Assembly: GCF_040954645.1 (NCBI RefSeq)
Contig: NC_092810.1
Location: forward strand, 75,832,660-75,896,659
DNA: 64,000 nt
Source: Diabrotica undecimpunctata
Lineage: Eukaryota > Arthropoda > Insecta > Coleoptera > Chrysomelidae
Reading direction: 5' to 3'
Each line of letters starts with the position of its first letter. Position 1 is the first letter of the stretch. The notes under the pieces were generated by a model. The model had not been told where the DNA came from. It did no database searches and saw only the letters and a list, made by a program, of their open reading frames with translations. The translations under genes were made by a program, and so were the position numbers. Shown piece by piece: positions 11,793-21,888 of the stretch.

Positions 11793-12881
11793 TTAAATAC
11801 CGTTTGATTGTGGTGGAGATTGGATTTCTGTAGTAACATTTCCCCCCTCCCAATGTTTTAAATCTTTTACATGTGCCGTCATCTGCTTGCGGCTACTACT
11901 ATCGGCCAATTTCAGTTTTACTATTACTGGTGATATCAATGATGTTACTATGTTTGGTTCTGAGTACTTTGGCGCTAGTTTGCTGGTGAAAGCTGCACTA
12001 GCAGCTTGATATTTGTATATCCGGATAATCGTCTGGGTTCTGGAGTACATTCCTATATAAATTATCGTACCAACTGCATGATTCCAGCTCTGATGCTAAT
12101 AATTCCAACTCTGATTCTTCGTTCTGGTTTTCTTGTGGTTGTCGTGACAAAGCATCTGCTACCTTGTTGAGGACTCCCTTTCTATATATTACCTCGAAAT
12201 CGTACTGTTGCAGTTCTAAACTTCATCAGCCATTTAAGGGACTGGTGGTCTGATATGACCTTAAAATTTTATCCTTCTATATATGGCCTCATTTGCTTTA
12301 TCCCGTACACGATGGATAGACATTCTTTTTCCGTTGTGGAATATTTTGTCTCGGCCGGTGTGAGGGTTTGCTAGCATATGCGTTTACTTTATCCTGGCCG
12401 TCGTATTTCTGTGTTAGTGCAACCTCAAGTCCGCAGTTCGACGCATCTGTTTGCAGATAAAATGTTTTCGAAAAATCGGGGCATGCTAATACTGGGGCCG
12501 ATGTAAGTTTTGATTTAAGCTCTTCAAACGCGTTTTCCTGCTTATCGGTCCATTTCCATCTTATCTTCTTCTTCAGAAGCATGTTTAGCGGTCCTGCTAT
12601 TTTCGAATAGTTCTCTATGAATCGGCGGTACCATGATGTTATTCCTAGGAACCGGCGGAGTTGACGCACATTTCTCGGTGCTGCAAGTTCAGTTATAGAG
12701 TTGGTTTTCTCCGGGTCAGTTTTTATTCCTTCTGCTCCAACCACGTGTCCTAAGTATCTGAGTTCTGACTGGCAAAATGTGCATTTCTCGAAGTTGTAAT
12801 CTGGCCTCTTTCAGTCTTCGGAAGACTTCATGTAGGTGATTTAAATGCTCTTGGAGCATCTTAGATATTACTACGATATCA
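11793..12881 (-). pseudogene. gypsy pol remnant (RT-RNase H, integrase tail)
   Basis: Starts inside the RT active site (DIVVISKMLQEHLNHLHEVF follows the missing YI-D). It continues after a frameshift through GAEGIKTDPEKTNSI, FLGITSWYRRFIENYSKIAG and WKWTDKQENAFEELKSKLTS into RNase H (ACPDFSKTFYLQTDASNCGL; later SDHQSLKWLMKF). The linker KGVLNKVADALSRQ follows. The integrase catalytic core is deleted, and the sequence resumes with the chromodomain-like tail FTSKLAPKYSEPNIVTSL and MTAHVKDLKHW at 12050-11793. Frameshifts and the two deletions make it inactive. Confidence 0.88.
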
Positions 12882-12913
12882 TGTTGCTGTAGGACGTTCA
12901 GCACATCGTTACA
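12882..12913 (-). repeat. 5' LTR stub (32 bp)
   Basis: Identical to the first 32 bases of the 3' LTR. On the minus strand it is joined directly to the RT coding sequence, so a deletion removed the rest of the 5' LTR, gag, protease and the front of RT. Confidence 0.85.
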
Positions 12914-12917
12914 ATCG

Positions 12918-13291
12918 ACCTGATCTATTGCACACATTCAAACATGATAAGACCCTTAAGTTCAGGTATATTTAAATAAATTTTAAAAACAGTAATTTTA
13001 TTGTCCGTTTTGCCATAACTTTTTTGTTTATCATCAGATTTTAATTTAGCATATCTCATCTTTTTTCTGAAAAGTTGTCTGTTGACGTCAAATCTCTAAA
13101 TAGACAAATTTTTAAGTTACGAGCAAAATAATGAGTTTGGCGTTTTGATTGTTTATTTTAAAATATTTCCACTAAAAAATTGATGAATCCCTAGATAAGA
13201 GCCTTTTTGTATTATCGCATACTACACATTTCAACTGTCAAATCAAAATACAGTTATAAAAAAAATCTTATTTTTTACTAACTTGATTGAT
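12918..13291 (-). repeat. Right arm of long inverted repeat, outer part
   Basis: Inverted copy of 6283-6600, separated from its inner part by the gypsy insertion. Landmark: ataatgagtttggcgttttg is the complement of 6429-6452 with one mismatch. Confidence 0.8.
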
Positions 13292-14090
13292 ATATCTCTA
13301 AATGAATGAAAAATAGTAGCAACTCAAAAAGGAATATTTTTGTTTAAGTTATATAGCGCAAATACTAGTATCTTACAACCTGATAGATTACAGTTTAATC
13401 TGAGCTGTCTATATAAACTTATATCTTATCACTATTATGTCTACCCACCAATCTTCATTCTTCAATCATGTCAATGTGCTCATTCCACACTATGATTTTG
13501 ACTCTCTTTATATAGTCCAGGGAAATAAATTTTTGTTAGTACATCGCAATAGCCAGGTATTTGACGAGCTTTTCCGATTATATATAACTATACTAAAAAA
13601 ACTACGTTTTCTGCAGAAATTTCGGGGTCGATTTTTCGTTATTACCAATTTAATCCGAAAAATGCGTTTTTTTTTAATTTTCGTTTCATGAAAAGTTATT
13701 ATTCATGCTTAAACATAAACATGTTATCTCTTAAGAAATATAAAAATCTTCAAAATGGCGTATTTTAAAAATTTTAAAATTAATTTGTTGTTCCAAAAAC
13801 CGTTTAAGGCATTTTTAACATACTGCAATCTAACAGTGGTTTATTAGCTGAATTACAATTTGATATAATTTTCGGCCAATTTCAACCCTTCGCTTTTTTT
13901 TAGTAGGTAATTATATTACCTATGAAGATGCTTAAACCAATTATGAAAGTATCATTTTTTTTTTAAACCAATTATGGACTCCCCAACGATTAACAGTGCA
14001 CTAGTATTACTTTTAAAATACAACTAAAGAGATGAATAAAATTTTATTTTGAACAAACATAGGTTATTGAGTTTTTACATTTCAACCTAC
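13292..14090. other. Unassigned AT-rich stretch
   Basis: No gene recognised. An 84-codon frame (13437-13691, plus strand) has no known motif and is probably chance. Confidence 0.4.
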
Positions 14091-15213
14091 ATAATTTTTC
14101 TTTGACTCCCAATTTTCTTTTGAACACATATGTTAGTTTCCTGTCTTTCATAGTTACCTCTGGAACTGCTAAGATAGCAATAATGTAATTTAAATGAATT
14201 ACTGAATATCTCCTTCATCTACCACAAATTTTTTTAATCACATGATTTAAACCCCATGACTTTCTGACTTTTATTTCATTTTCATTATTTCGCTACACAC
14301 AAGACAGGTATAATCTTGAAGTATTCCTTCCCCACCACCCCGTAAAAGTAACTAGATCGAAGTCCCCTTCTTGAATGCTTCTACCTTCTTCAATTAAAGT
14401 TCGTATGTCAATCTTGTCATCATCATCTTCTTCTTGTCGATCAGATTCTACCGGATCTGGAAAGTTGGTATCACTGTCATTCGATGATGATGGAGAAATG
14501 AGTTTAGTGTTTTTTTGTAAGTTTAAAAACTTGATTATTTTTCTTCTTGTCCCTGTCGACTCGTTTCTTCTCTTTTCTATACTCTATAAGTCTTTCTTTC
14601 TTTTTCTTTTTTGTATAATATTCAAATATTCGTGGAGATGTAACTACAGTAGGGGTTCCTTTCTTCGAATTTTTTTCGCCACCGTAGGCTTATTAGGCCA
14701 GGCAAGAGTCATTTTAAATGGAGATGGGATAAATTAGTAATTTTGATTTGACGGGCCTTCACTTGAAGATGGACCTTCATTAAACTCTCTAGGCAAATTA
14801 GTCCCTATTCTAAATAAATGTTTACTAAAACATTTACGTGGGGTAGCTTGATGGATTATTTAGCTTTTGGTAAGATTAGATGGGGAAGTACGGTCCACTT
14901 CAATTTGATTTTCTTGACTTTGCTCATTTTCATTGGTTTACAATGGTTTTTGTTGAGAAAGATGTTCTTTGGGATTCAATCTATTTTTAATCCTAAACCA
15001 AAGCTCATGTAAAGATGTATCCTCAATAAGTCCATTACATTTGGTTTTAGCAGATTTAAATAGTTCCAACTTGTCGACTCCAATATGTACTTTCAGCACA
15101 TTCTTAAATTTTATTTATTTAGGTCTGATTTGCTCCTTGGTGCGACAGGGGAATTGGCTGCTACATCTGTTACAACTTTTGATGGGTCCCAAAGCACTAA
15201 GCCACAAGTATTA
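14091..15213 (-). pseudogene. Decayed transposase-like C-terminus (pogo/DDE_1-like, tentative)
   Basis: Read on the minus strand from 15213 it gives TCGLVLWDPSKVVTDVAANS, then KVHIGVDKLELFKSAKTK and IEDTSLHELWFRIKNRLNPK. Further on come KKGTPTVVTSPRIFEYYTKK, a lysine-rich segment, and the acidic stretch EEDDDDKIDIRTLIEEG with EGDFDLVTFTGWWG. This order (a CGL-x-PWDP-like box, a basic coiled region, an acidic C-terminal domain) resembles the tails of pogo/tigger-type insect transposases as I remember them. Stops and frameshifts occur throughout. The upstream, catalytic part is absent: homology stops at the large hairpin at 15214. The assignment is an inference. Confidence 0.4.
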
Positions 15214-15786
15214 AGTTTATTAGGGTTGCAGTCAGAAAATTGCCCGGGATGTTAATGAAACACCCTTATGACTTTTTGTCTAGCTTTCGGAATGGTTTTA
15301 TTCCTTTTTTAAGACACTGTAATAAGAAAAAAAAGACATTAAGACAGGTTTATAAATTAAAATCACCTGGGCCTCTAGTAGTTCTTAAAAAGAAATCTAA
15401 TATTAAGTAGACCTAATTACTTTTTAATCATAGGATTTTTTCTTTTTGTTCTCTATGTGCCAGAGTTAAAACACACCAGCAAAAGATGACAAACAAAATT
15501 TTTTACTATCTGTACCTAAATTTTAAAGAATTTTAAAATGTATTTTGTCTACTATTTTATATTTTATGTGTGTGTTATTAATGTTGAGTGTCTATGCTTT
15601 TACAAATAATCTCAACGACTAGTAAGTTGCACTGAAGATTTGTGATATTTTATAAATATTTACATTTTTTTTTCTTATTACAGTGTCTTGAAAAAGGAAT
15701 AAAACCATTCCGAAAGCTAGACAAAAAGTCATAAGAGTGTTTCATTAACATCCCGGCCAATTTTCTGACTGCAACCCTAATAAACT
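15214..15786. repeat. Large hairpin with decayed hammerhead-like motifs
   Basis: Arms of 121 bp (15214-15334 and 15666-15786) are inverted copies with few differences and flank a 331-bp spacer. Each arm, read toward its outer end, contains gtctt-(g/a)aaaaa, a hairpin ggaat-aaaacc-attcc, then GAAA-GC-U-A-GAC. This is the layout of a hammerhead core (15688-15723 on plus; about 15277-15309 on minus). The CUGANGA box is degraded to UUGAAAA or UUAAAAA, so I would not call it functional. Confidence 0.75.
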
Positions 15787-15828
15787 GTGTTGTTTGTTTA
15801 TATTGACAGTCACTAATATCCAGTAATT

Positions 15829-15835
<7 letters not shown>

Positions 15836-15862
<27 letters not shown>
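15836..15862. repeat. (TA)n microsatellite
   Basis: Short TA tract about 50 bases after the hairpin. Confidence 0.95.
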
Positions 15863-15864
<2 letters not shown>

Positions 15865-17036
15865 GGAGCTTTTGAGGTTTATTGGGATACGCAGCGGTAT
15901 ACTCTTTTAACTAATATCAACATAGCTGTGCACATTTCCTAGTCACTTCTTCTGAAGTTCACATATAGGGAAATGCTATGTTGATAGCTTAGAATTATAA
16001 TAGAAAGTGGAAACGTGTCCTTTTGGTGGCGGTAGAGCAGCTTTTAGGTCAAAACAAGAACTTTTTGTAAGTTAGTTACATTCTCTTTGTCAAGTGTTTT
16101 TAGCTCCCAGCGTAAGTTTTTCTTCTTATGATGGTTATTATAAACATCTTCTTTTTTCTTCACCGCTCGATTTTTTGTGAATGCATAGTTAAATGTATAT
16201 AGTATTTTTCATATAAAAATGAGTGCACGTCATTATTGATTTACGACGTCAGAACTCCACAGCGTTGCCAAAACATCAGAAAAGTTAGTAAGTGAGGAAT
16301 TTTTGAAATGTCAACTATTTGTCAAACTATTATATTAACAGTAAATACACTTAGTTTTAAGATTACTGCAACACACTAAAATACATAAGAAAACATTTTA
16401 ATACAAAATTATATATTCTAAATTTGAAACTTACCACTTTTATATTAATAATAAAAACGTCCCGCCATTATTTCTTGTTCAAAATAATCAATGGTATATG
16501 AAAGCTTATTGGCTGTCTACAGACTATTTAGTTGTTTTGGCATAGCACATCGTATCACAATACACAACAATAATTAGTTTTTAAAGCTATTAATCTAAAT
16601 TTAATATGTATTTATAAATACAATTTATTAATATATAATATATTATGATCAAATCGTGTAAGAAATCAAAACAAAATTCTTACTCTAAAAAAGCGGCAAC
16701 ACTTTAAACAATTTTATCACACGCTGAACTGTCAAAAAATTTGAAGTATTCCCATATCGGTTGCGTACAATTATTGTCTAATCTATTTAATTAAAATTAT
16801 TATTTTGTGGAATATTAGACTAAAGAGTTATTTCATAAAATTTATATTAGTAATAATAACAAATGTTTTTGGTTATTTAATCAATATAATTCTAAAATTC
16901 CCAATATAATGATGATTACAAATTTCTGTTTATTATACCATGTTGCCTCCTATGAAAGATCGATCAGTTCCGTATGGGTTTCGTATTATTACCTGTGTTA
17001 GGAAAATTTGAACTCTAAGGTTGACGTTCTGGAAAA
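15863..17036. other. Unassigned stretch with two inverted repeats
   Basis: tatcaacatagc (from 15927) pairs with gctatgttgata (ending near 15982). Between them the minus strand reads cagaagaagtgac..ggaaatg, a very decayed relative of the hammerhead-like motif. Separately, 16199-16232 is an inverted copy (one mismatch in 34) of 17104-17137, which lies in the decayed gene that follows. No gene recognised. Confidence 0.5.
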
Positions 17037-18174
17037 TTATATATCATAAGTGACCATATTATATATCGTCACAAATATAAGTGACGTCACTTTATATAAA
17101 TTGTGACGTGCACGCATTTTTATATGAAAAATACTATAATTAAAAAGTTTACGATATAAACCAATTTTTATAAATTCATCATTGTCTCTTTGGCAATCAG
17201 CTTTATAATCATTGCACAGATCTGTCAATGTTTTGCCTCGCTCTATATATTTTTTTGAGGTACTACTTCGACAATAGTGGCTCTACATTGTCGGAATTAA
17301 AGGAAGGTGTTTACGAACACTCTTTATAGTTTCGTTACAAAATATTTTATGCATGCTATGTTTACCTCTTTGATCGTTGCTTATAAAGCCACTTTCCGTC
17401 TTTCCAATAACAGTTCGAATACATCTATTAGTAACTTCAATTGTGGATATAAAAAATGTTTTGCACACCTTTTTTTTTCTAATCACGGTTTTTAAAATAA
17501 AATGCATTATTATAACAACGGCTTGATGTGTTACCTTTATCTGCATATCGATATGTTGATTTACTTATAGACATGGGTCTCAGATTATAACTTCGTTGTT
17601 AATTTATATTTCCCATTGACCAATATCTTTCAAAAATCTGTGTTCTTTCTTGTAACGTGAATTTTTCATCATATTTCAGCCTACATGGATTGCAAGATGG
17701 ACCTAAACAGCGAGCCTGTACAAGATTATCGTTAACATTGGTGTATTTTTGGCCTGAATTTTTAAGAAACTTTCTGACATTTCCTTTTCATTGGTCTGGA
17801 CAAGCCTTCCTTTTCCTACCTTTAAGTTTATTAATCGTCACGTCTTCTGATACTTCAGTCTCCACATTTTTATCAGAGACCTCTGGAAATGTAGACGATA
17901 CATCATCATCATCATTCACGTAATGAGGGTTTCATTACGTGAATGATGATGATGGTTTATGTTTTGGTCAGATCATCATCATCAGAACTAAAATGGGTTT
18001 ATGTTTTGTTTAAACCGGTAGATGTAATCAAAAAATCGTCTAAAGTTTTCTACTTAATCGATTATTTGGAATTATACATTAAAATAATATTGATATTATT
18101 ACTTACGTTACTCCTGCTCGAGATAGGATTAATTTACTTCTTTTCTGATAATGATAACCCTTTGGATCTGACAT
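17037..18174 (-). pseudogene. Decayed intron-bearing insect repetitive protein gene
   Basis: A minus-strand ATG at 18174 opens MSDPKGYHYQKRSKLILSRA, ending at a GTAAGT donor at about 18106-18101. A second block (17900-17600) reads KNVETEVSEDVTINKLKGRK, then a stop where a Trp would fit, then VRKFLKNSGQKYTNVNDN, CLGPSCNPCRLKYDEKFTL and ERTQIFERYW. A third block (17546-17037) gives KVCKTFFISTIEVTNRCIRT, GFISNDQRGKHSMHK and LCNDYKADCQRDNDEF. I recall this block order from a multicopy family of uncharacterised insect proteins, perhaps TE-derived. The function is unknown. Stops and frameshifts make this copy dead. The 3' part is missing. Confidence 0.5.
17904..17954. repeat. Perfect 23-bp hairpin built on a CAT repeat
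   Basis: catcatcatcattcacgtaa plus tga (17904-17926) is exactly complementary to 17932-17954, with a 5-base gggtt loop. It lies in the presumed intron or exon border of the decayed gene, where the minus strand encodes an acidic Asp run. It may be an inverted duplication of a (GAT)n tract. Confidence 0.8.
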
Positions 18175-18859
18175 TTTAAAATAATACATTTATTCCTTTT
18201 GTTTAATGTGACACAACTCTCCCTGGTACAAAATTCTCCATGATCCAGTTTGAAAATATCTAAAATTGTCTGCTATAGTGGCACAACTCAAAAGTGCTGG
18301 TATTGCAGAGAAACTTGATATCGACAAGGTTCGACTTCCACTGCACAACTAAAAAGGGTCAGTATTGCAAGAAACAATTTATCTCAATCGACAACATGTC
18401 ATAGCGACACTAGTGAAGTCTAACGGACATTTTTGCTGTTTTAATGTGCCAGTTTTGCAGGTTATAAATAAGGATTTCTGAAGCCCTCTGGTGATGTTAA
18501 GTCAATTTTGTCAATTTTTGAGTTAAGCCACTATTACATCTAGCCCATGAAATAAAACTTACCTGTTAACTCTACTGTGGTGAAATGTACACTAATACCG
18601 GCACAACTGGATAAAATATAACTGTTAACGTCGATGTCGTTAGCAGAAATGACCAGAACTAATGAATATGGTCACGCAAAAGGTTTGAATGTATAGAGCT
18701 CTAGCTAAATACAATAACAGCGAAGATTTTCTTCTTTTTGAATATGAAATTTGATGTTTCGTATTAGGTGTGTGGTTCATAATTGGTACACTTACTTTAA
18801 CTGCTCTTAAAGCGCAGCCTTATATTACTTAATAAACCCTCAAAATTTCACTTAGATAT
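18175..18859. other. Unassigned stretch
   Basis: No gene recognised. The words gtggcacaactcaaaagtgc, ctgcacaactaaaaagggtc and ccggcacaactggataaaat suggest loosely repeated phrasing, but no clear period. The copy ends at the RTE target duplication. Confidence 0.4.
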
Positions 18860-18879
18860 ATCAATTAGTTTCTTCTTCT

Positions 18880-20565
18880 TCACGTGCCATCTCCGAGACG
18901 GAGGTTGGCAATCATCATGGCTATTCTGATCTTAGATGCTGCTGCTCTGAATAGTTCAATTGATGTGCATCCGTACCATTTCCTCAAGTTACGCAACCAT
19001 GAGATTCTTCTTCTTCCTACACTTCTCTTGCCCTGGATTTTCCCTTGTATAATCAATTGAAGTAGGTTGTATCTCTCATTACGCATAACATGCCCCAGGT
19101 ATTGCAGCTTTCGTGTCTTGATGGTTTCCAATACTTCCATTCTTTTGTTGATTCTTCTCATGACTTCGTTGTTTGTTACATGCTCGGTCCATGATATCTT
19201 CAGGATTCTTCTATACACCCACATTTCAAATGCTTCCAACTTTTTAGCAGTCGACGCGTTAAGTGTCCATGCTTCTATCCCATAAAGCAGAGTCGAGAAA
19301 ATATAGCACCTTGCCAGCCTAACTCTCAAGTCCAATTTTAGTTCTCTTGCACAAAGTACCTTTCTCATTTTATTGAAGTTTGTACGTGCTTTCTCTATTC
19401 GAACTTTGATTTCTTTGGAGTAATCGTTTGTGTGGTTAATTATTGTGCCAAGATAGTGGTAGTTTTCAACTTGTTCTAAAGCACTACCGTTAATTGTCAG
19501 GCTTTCACCATTATTTTGGGTTTTTGATATCCTCATAAATTTGGTTTTCTTGGTGTTTATTGATAATCCATATTCCTCTCCATACTCAACTATCTTGTTC
19601 ATTAGCTTTTGGAGGTCTCGGAGGTTGTCTGTTATTATGATAGTATCGTCCGCATATCTAATGTTGTTAATTGGTGTTCCATTGACCTTGATTCCTGCTG
19701 TTTCTCCCTCAAGAGCTCTTTTCATAATTTCTTCAGAGTATGCATTGAATAGTAGTGGTGACAATACACACCCCTGTCGCACTCCTCTTTTAACTTCGAA
19801 CTCTTCTGATGTGTGTTCATTAATGCGTACGTGTGCCTGCTGTTTATAATATAGATTTGTTATAATTCGAAGGTCATTGTGTTGTATTTGTTTTGCTTTG
19901 AGGATGTCCATTAGCTCTTTGTGGCGGACTTTGTCGAAAGCTTTGTTGTAGTCTATGAAACAGACGTACATATCTTGGTTCACATCCAAGCATCTCTGGA
20001 TTAGTACCTTGAATGCAAATAGAGCTTCACGGGTACCTACGCCATTACGGAATCCAAATTGAGTTTCTTCAATATCCATATCAAGTGTTTTGTAAATGCG
20101 TTTATGAATGATCTTTAAAAACAATTTAAGTGTGTGAGACATCAGGCTTATGGTACGGTGGTCAGTGCATTCTCTAGCATTTTTCTTTTTTGGGAGACAA
20201 ATGAATGTTGAGGTCAACCATTCGTTGGGTATGTCACCCGATTGATAAATTTTATTAAAAAGCTTTAAGAGGACATCAATGTACTCATTTTCTATTATTT
20301 TAAGGATATCAATAGGCAGTTGATCTGACCCCGGGCTTTTTCCGTTTCTGGTGTTCTTTAGTGCATACATTATTTCTTCCTTTGTAATTTCTGCACTTGT
20401 TTCTCTGTCCTCAAAAGACAAGTCTTGTGGGTTTCCTCTTTCGTCGTCGAAGAGCTCTTCCATATACTCTTCCCATCGTTTTAGTTTTTCGTCAGTCGTT
20501 ATCATAGTATTTCCATTTTTATCTAAAAGAGTTGTATTGTGGTTTCTTTTTTGTAGTCCTGCCAT
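18880..20565 (-). CDS. RTE reverse transcriptase domain (second part of the ORF)
   Basis: 561 codons from an internal ATG, in frame with the endonuclease part across one stop codon. The RT motifs are in order: NTRNGKSPGSDQLPIDIL (about 71-88), NEWLTSTFICLPKK, RTISLMSHTLKLFLK, QFGFRNGVGTREALFAF (169-185), VCFIDYNKAFDKVRHKELM (201-219), GVRQGCVLSPLLFNAYS (261-277), IRYADDTIII (302-311) with both Asp, and INTKKTKFM. The C-terminal region has LLYGIEAWTL, YRRILKISWTEHVTNNEV, YLGHVMRNE and RRRISWLRNLRKWYG. No break is visible, so the RT itself could fold, but the endonuclease part is disabled. The C-terminus reaches the 3' tail with almost no UTR. Confidence 0.9.
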   Translation of the reverse strand: MAGLQKRNHNTTLLDKNGNTMITTDEKLKRWEEYMEELFDDERGNPQDLSFEDRETSAEITKEEIMYALKNTRNGKSPGSDQLPIDILKIIENEYIDVLLKLFNKIYQSGDIPNEWLTSTFICLPKKKNARECTDHRTISLMSHTLKLFLKIIHKRIYKTLDMDIEETQFGFRNGVGTREALFAFKVLIQRCLDVNQDMYVCFIDYNKAFDKVRHKELMDILKAKQIQHNDLRIITNLYYKQQAHVRINEHTSEEFEVKRGVRQGCVLSPLLFNAYSEEIMKRALEGETAGIKVNGTPINNIRYADDTIIITDNLRDLQKLMNKIVEYGEEYGLSINTKKTKFMRISKTQNNGESLTINGSALEQVENYHYLGTIINHTNDYSKEIKVRIEKARTNFNKMRKVLCARELKLDLRVRLARCYIFSTLLYGIEAWTLNASTAKKLEAFEMWVYRRILKISWTEHVTNNEVMRRINKRMEVLETIKTRKLQYLGHVMRNERYNLLQLIIQGKIQGKRSVGRRRISWLRNLRKWYGCTSIELFRAAASKIRIAMMIANLRLGDGT

Positions 20566-20670
20566 TTCTTTAACCTTTTTATGTATGTTGAATAGGTCGT
20601 ATTTGTTCTGAAGATCCTCTATCTCTTTACATTTTTCCTCATAGTAAGTTTGTTTTGTCTCTCTTATCTT

Positions 20671-21888
20671 TTATCTGATTTCGTTGTTAATGATTTTGTA
20701 ATTGTGACTGTCTTTGTTCTTGGCTTGTCTTCGTTGTTCCATCATGCCGAGTATCTCGTCGGTCATCCAATTGTCTTTCTTTCGTGTCGGTTCTTTTAAT
20801 ATCTCTTTGCATGGAGCGAGGAGGCAGTTTTTTAGTGTTTCCCATTGTTCGTTTATCTCATAAGGGTTAGTATCTAATTTATCAATGTTTTCGTATATTT
20901 TCTGTTGAAGTTTGATTTTTATATCAACTTCTTTCAGTTTTCTAACATCTAATTTTGGAGTTCTTTGTGGTTTTCTTATACGTTTAAGCTTAAGCGTGAC
21001 ATTAGCGATTAGTGGGTTATGGTCTGATGCGACATCTGCTCCTGGATATGTTTTAACTGATTTGATGGTGTTACGATATCTCTCTTTAATCATTATATAG
21101 TCGATTTGGTTTCTTACAGCTTTTTCCGGTTTATCTGCTGGTGAGCGCCATGTATATAACCGTCTTATTGGTAATTTAAAGAACGTGTTTGTGATTATTA
21201 GACTTTGTTCTTGGCAGAATTGTATTAGACGATCGCCTCTATCGTTACATTCCCCTAGTCCTTGGTCTCCCATTACTGTTCCAGCTCTTCCTTTGCCGAC
21301 TTTTGCATTGAAATCGCCCATAACTACCGTGATTTCCCTTTTCTTTGTCATTTTCAGTGCATCTTCAATTTGTTGGTAGAATATTTCTACTTCATCTTCT
21401 GTTGCATCCGTCGTTGGCGCATATACCTGGATCAGATTTAGTTTTGTGTGTGATGTCCTTATTTGTAGTAGCATCACTCTTTCTGAGATTGGGACAAAGC
21501 CCTCTATTGACTTGTTGACCTCTGTATCGACAATAATTGCTACTGCACGTCTATGTTGGTCATCAGTGTTTCCCGAATAATATAAGGTACCGGTTTTTGT
21601 TGAAAGATATCCTGAGTTAGGCCACCATGTTTTGCTTACTCCTAATATATTTATATTCAGTCTTCCCATTTCCTGAAGGATGTTATGCATTTTACCAGGT
21701 TGATACATGCTTTTGACGTTCCACGTACCTATTTTTGTTTTTGATAATTTTAGTTTGTCTTGTTTCGAAGTTTGACAAGGGTTTCGCCGGTTAACGACCT
21801 GGGAGTCCTTGTCTGTTCCTCCCCTGTCGGATCTTGGGCTCCGATTCCCATGATCAGTTTCTTTTTTTCCTTTAGTACTCATTGCCAT
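20671..21888 (-). CDS. RTE endonuclease domain (first part of the single ORF)
   Basis: I start at the ATG at 21888 (MAMSTKGKKETDHGNR). The frame is open a little further upstream but has no earlier ATG. The protein is an apurinic-type (EEP) endonuclease: TWNV with its Asn at residue 57, VYAPTTDA, MGDFNAKVG with Asp 192, and SDHNPL at 288-290. The metal-binding Glu of the usual SETW box is Lys 86 here (SKTW, GAA to AAA), which should abolish nicking. The frame ends at a TAA (20673-20671); 35 more codons then lead in the same frame to the ATG of the RT part, so this is one ~1,000-codon ORF with a premature stop. Role in the intact family: nicking target DNA for target-primed reverse transcription. 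Confidence 0.88.
   Translation of the reverse strand: MAMSTKGKKETDHGNRSPRSDRGGTDKDSQVVNRRNPCQTSKQDKLKLSKTKIGTWNVKSMYQPGKMHNILQEMGRLNINILGVSKTWWPNSGYLSTKTGTLYYSGNTDDQHRRAVAIIVDTEVNKSIEGFVPISERVMLLQIRTSHTKLNLIQVYAPTTDATEDEVEIFYQQIEDALKMTKKREITVVMGDFNAKVGKGRAGTVMGDQGLGECNDRGDRLIQFCQEQSLIITNTFFKLPIRRLYTWRSPADKPEKAVRNQIDYIMIKERYRNTIKSVKTYPGADVASDHNPLIANVTLKLKRIRKPQRTPKLDVRKLKEVDIKIKLQQKIYENIDKLDTNPYEINEQWETLKNCLLAPCKEILKEPTRKKDNWMTDEILGMMEQRRQAKNKDSHNYKIINNEIR

Larger units (their letters stand above)
10731..12913 (-). mobile_element. gypsy-type LTR element, internally deleted
   Basis: On the minus strand it begins TGTAACGATGTGCTGAACGT at 12913 and ends ..CCGTCACA at 10731. It is flanked by a direct duplication ATCG (10727-10730 and 12914-12917), the 4-bp target duplication typical of gypsy. 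The surrounding inverted arm is continuous once the element and one ATCG are removed, and matches the uninterrupted left arm near 6600-6660. The 5' LTR is reduced to 32 bp fused directly to RT, and the integrase core is missing. Gag and protease are absent. Confidence 0.9.
6283..13291. mobile_element. Composite with ~1.25-kb inverted arms
   Basis: Left arm 6283-7560 reappears inverted as 9895-10730 plus 12918-13291. The right arm is split by a gypsy element. Matching landmarks: 6320-6490 (tttgacagttgaaatgtgta; caatcaaaacgtcaaactca) against 13140-13250, 6600-6640 against the two sides of the gypsy insertion, 7000-7150 against 10264-10430, and 7440-7560 against 9900-9990. The core (7560-9895) contains a broken LINE, a Penelope-like fragment and a TA tract. 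It may be a foldback-type element or two independent inverted copies; the near-symmetry favours one palindromic unit. Confidence 0.7.

Noticed and set aside
15927..15982. Functional hammerhead in the 15.95-kb inverted repeat
   Set aside because: The box reads CAGAAGA and no helix II forms; only a distant resemblance remains.
19067..21379. Plus-strand open frames opposite the RTE ORF
   Set aside because: Shadows of the minus-strand RTE coding sequence.
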